13,652 nucleotides of DNA from CAYXRK01 sp964467615. GTDB taxonomy: Bacteria; Hydrogenedentota; Hydrogenedentia; Hydrogenedentales; GCA-2746185. The stretch covers positions 1 to 13,652 of the forward strand of contig CAYXRK010000130.1 in NCBI GenBank assembly GCA_964467615.1. The letters run 5' to 3'. The notes below the pieces were generated by a model, which searched no databases, was not told where the DNA came from, and worked only from the letters and a program-made list of their open reading frames with translations. The translations under genes were made by a program, and so were the position numbers. Below are positions 12,649-13,652 of this stretch, piece after piece (position 1 is the first letter of the stretch; every line of letters begins with the position of its first letter).

Positions 12649-13497
12649 TTAGTTTTCGGCGCGTTTGCGCTCGGCGTCGAGCTTCTTTTGAACGTTCTTC
12701 ATTAGGTCGCCGAGCCAGTTTTGAAAGTCGTCCGGAGCGACGAAGGGGTGGGATCCGTCGGGTTTTCTGGCGGCAAGGCGTTCCGCCCGCTCGAACACGT
12801 TACCCATCGGCGGATGGTTCGGGACGTTTACCTCGATCCCTTTCATCGCCATGATGCGCTCGACGCTGTGGATGTACATTTCGCAGCGGTCGACGCCGGA
12901 AAAGTTAAGGCCAACGCCGCCGAACATGAAGGCCTTGTGCGGCGTGCCGTTATCGAACACGGTGAACTCGGTGGAGAGCACGCCGGGGGTGTGGCCGGGG
13001 GTGACGTAGAACTTTAGCGTCGTGTCGCCGAGGGTAATTGAATCGCCGTCATTGACGACGAGGTCTTTCGGGACAGTTTCGTAGCCCGAGCCGCCACGGC
13101 CTTCGAGGAACATCGACCAGTCGTCGTCTGCCATGCCGATGCGCGCGCCGGAGAGTTTTTTGATGGCCTTGACGCCGCCGACGTGATCGAAATGGCCGTG
13201 CGTCGTAAAGCAATACTTGATGTCCTCCGGATCAAAGCCCAGCTTGCGAATGTTCTCGATCATCGGTTCGACAAATTCGCCGTAGAGGGAGTCGATAAGG
13301 ACAAGGCCGTCGCTGGTCGGGATGATCCACGCAGAGACCCAATCGATACCGACGTAGTGGAGGTTGTCGAACACCCTGAAGGGCTCGACGGGCGCGCTGG
13401 CGGGCGTGCGAGAGGTTTCCGGATTACTGAGTTCTTGCGAAACAGCGCTTGGAGCCAGGAGCAGCGCTACCAACAGAGTGAGAACCAGCTTGCGCAT
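12649..13497 (-). CDS. Exported metallo-beta-lactamase-fold hydrolase (subclass B3-like)
   Basis: A 282-residue protein with a clear signal peptide (residues 1 to about 20, MRKLVLTLLVALLLAPSAVS). The MBL-fold core follows: the SAWIIPTSDGLVLIDS strands (55-70), the metal motif THGHFDHVGG (His100, His102, Asp104, His105), YVTPGHTPG with His169, and a final ligand His228 in VPNHPP. This is the full B3-type ligand set of two zinc sites. B3 beta-lactamases have this layout, but many exported MBL hydrolases with other substrates do too, so beta-lactam hydrolysis is not established. The C-terminal tail is basic and charged. GGGAG 9 nt before the ATG supports this start over an upstream TTG. An inverted repeat AACGCA/TGCGTT (13553-13558, 13570-13575) lies in its upstream region. 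Confidence 0.9.
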   Translation of the reverse strand: MRKLVLTLLVALLLAPSAVSQELSNPETSRTPASAPVEPFRVFDNLHYVGIDWVSAWIIPTSDGLVLIDSLYGEFVEPMIENIRKLGFDPEDIKYCFTTHGHFDHVGGVKAIKKLSGARIGMADDDWSMFLEGRGGSGYETVPKDLVVNDGDSITLGDTTLKFYVTPGHTPGVLSTEFTVFDNGTPHKAFMFGGVGLNFSGVDRCEMYIHSVERIMAMKGIEVNVPNHPPMGNVFERAERLAARKPDGSHPFVAPDDFQNWLGDLMKNVQKKLDAERKRAEN

Positions 13498-13552
13498 TGT
13501 GTTGTTCTCCCGAATGGAAATCCTCCGACACTGTTTCAAGAAGTTGAGGTGA

Positions 13553-13575
13553 AACGCAACCTATCAGTGTGCGTT
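13553..13575. promoter_or_regulatory. Inverted repeat upstream of the MBL-fold gene
   Basis: AACGCA and TGCGTT are perfect 6-bp arms separated by 11 nt, about 56 nt before the MBL-fold start codon. Two ATTGACG direct repeats lie just beyond (13580-13586 and 13605-13611). They could be an operator, but no promoter hexamers with correct spacing were found, so the role is open. Confidence 0.25.
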
Positions 13576-13652
13576 CAAGATTGACGTTCCTGTACCTGTT
13601 AGGAATTGACGCAGAATAATATTTGCAAGTGTATCGATGATGCTGTATGCTT

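Noticed and set aside
1..13652. tRNA/rRNA genes, transposases or phage genes
   Set aside because: No cloverleaf with CCA end, rRNA segment, transposase motif or phage structural gene was noticed on reading both strands; no tool was available for confirmation.

Overview
The window reads as chromosomal DNA of a moderately high-GC (by eye about 60%), Gram-negative-type bacterium. Evidence for this is a peptidoglycan gene (murB), a type IV pilus retraction ATPase, several Sec-type signal peptides and Shine-Dalgarno-led genes. No rRNA or taxonomic marker is present. The glycine-rich, CPxC-type zinc-ribbon membrane proteins and the dispersed GC-rich repeats resemble uncultured Planctomycetota/Hydrogenedentota-like genomes, but that placement is only an impression.

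Left part (1-5597). A YbaN/DUF454 inner-membrane protein (minus) diverges from an exported alpha/beta hydrolase (plus). The hydrolase converges, with a 6-nt overlap, on a four-gene minus-strand run. In transcription order this is a POT-family peptide/H+ symporter, an M24 Xaa-Pro-type aminopeptidase (ATGA overlap), a 167-nt gap, an exported TlpA/ResA-like thioredoxin with an N-terminal beta-sandwich, and an unrecognised four-helix membrane protein (ATGA overlap). The first two form a plausible peptide uptake-and-digestion unit.

Middle (5598-8568). A 670-nt gene-poor stretch separates the POT gene from murB. It holds a short coding-like remnant, three degenerate 21-bp tandem repeats, and three 26-bp repeats ending in a hairpin-forming dispersed repeat. 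Then come murB, a pilT-like ATPase and a small Smr-domain protein, all on plus. The 3' end of murB runs into a second repeat type that recurs 1.7 kb downstream.

Right part (8569-13652). An SPFH/band-7 membrane protein is followed by a ribbon-helix-helix protein (minus). The SPFH gene diverges from a SMUG1-type uracil-DNA glycosylase (plus) across an AT-rich intergenic region. A zinc-ribbon membrane protein follows, then a MNT-HEPN toxin-antitoxin-type pair (plus) whose nucleotidyltransferase appears to lack the third catalytic aspartate. On minus, an exported B3-like metallo-beta-lactamase-fold hydrolase lies upstream of a 56-residue double-CxxC membrane protein. That small gene has a strongly structured leader of about 160 nt behind an extended -10 promoter. 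This leader, the degenerate MNT and the SPFH-RHH pair are the most interesting items. No clearly novel multi-gene system is evident.
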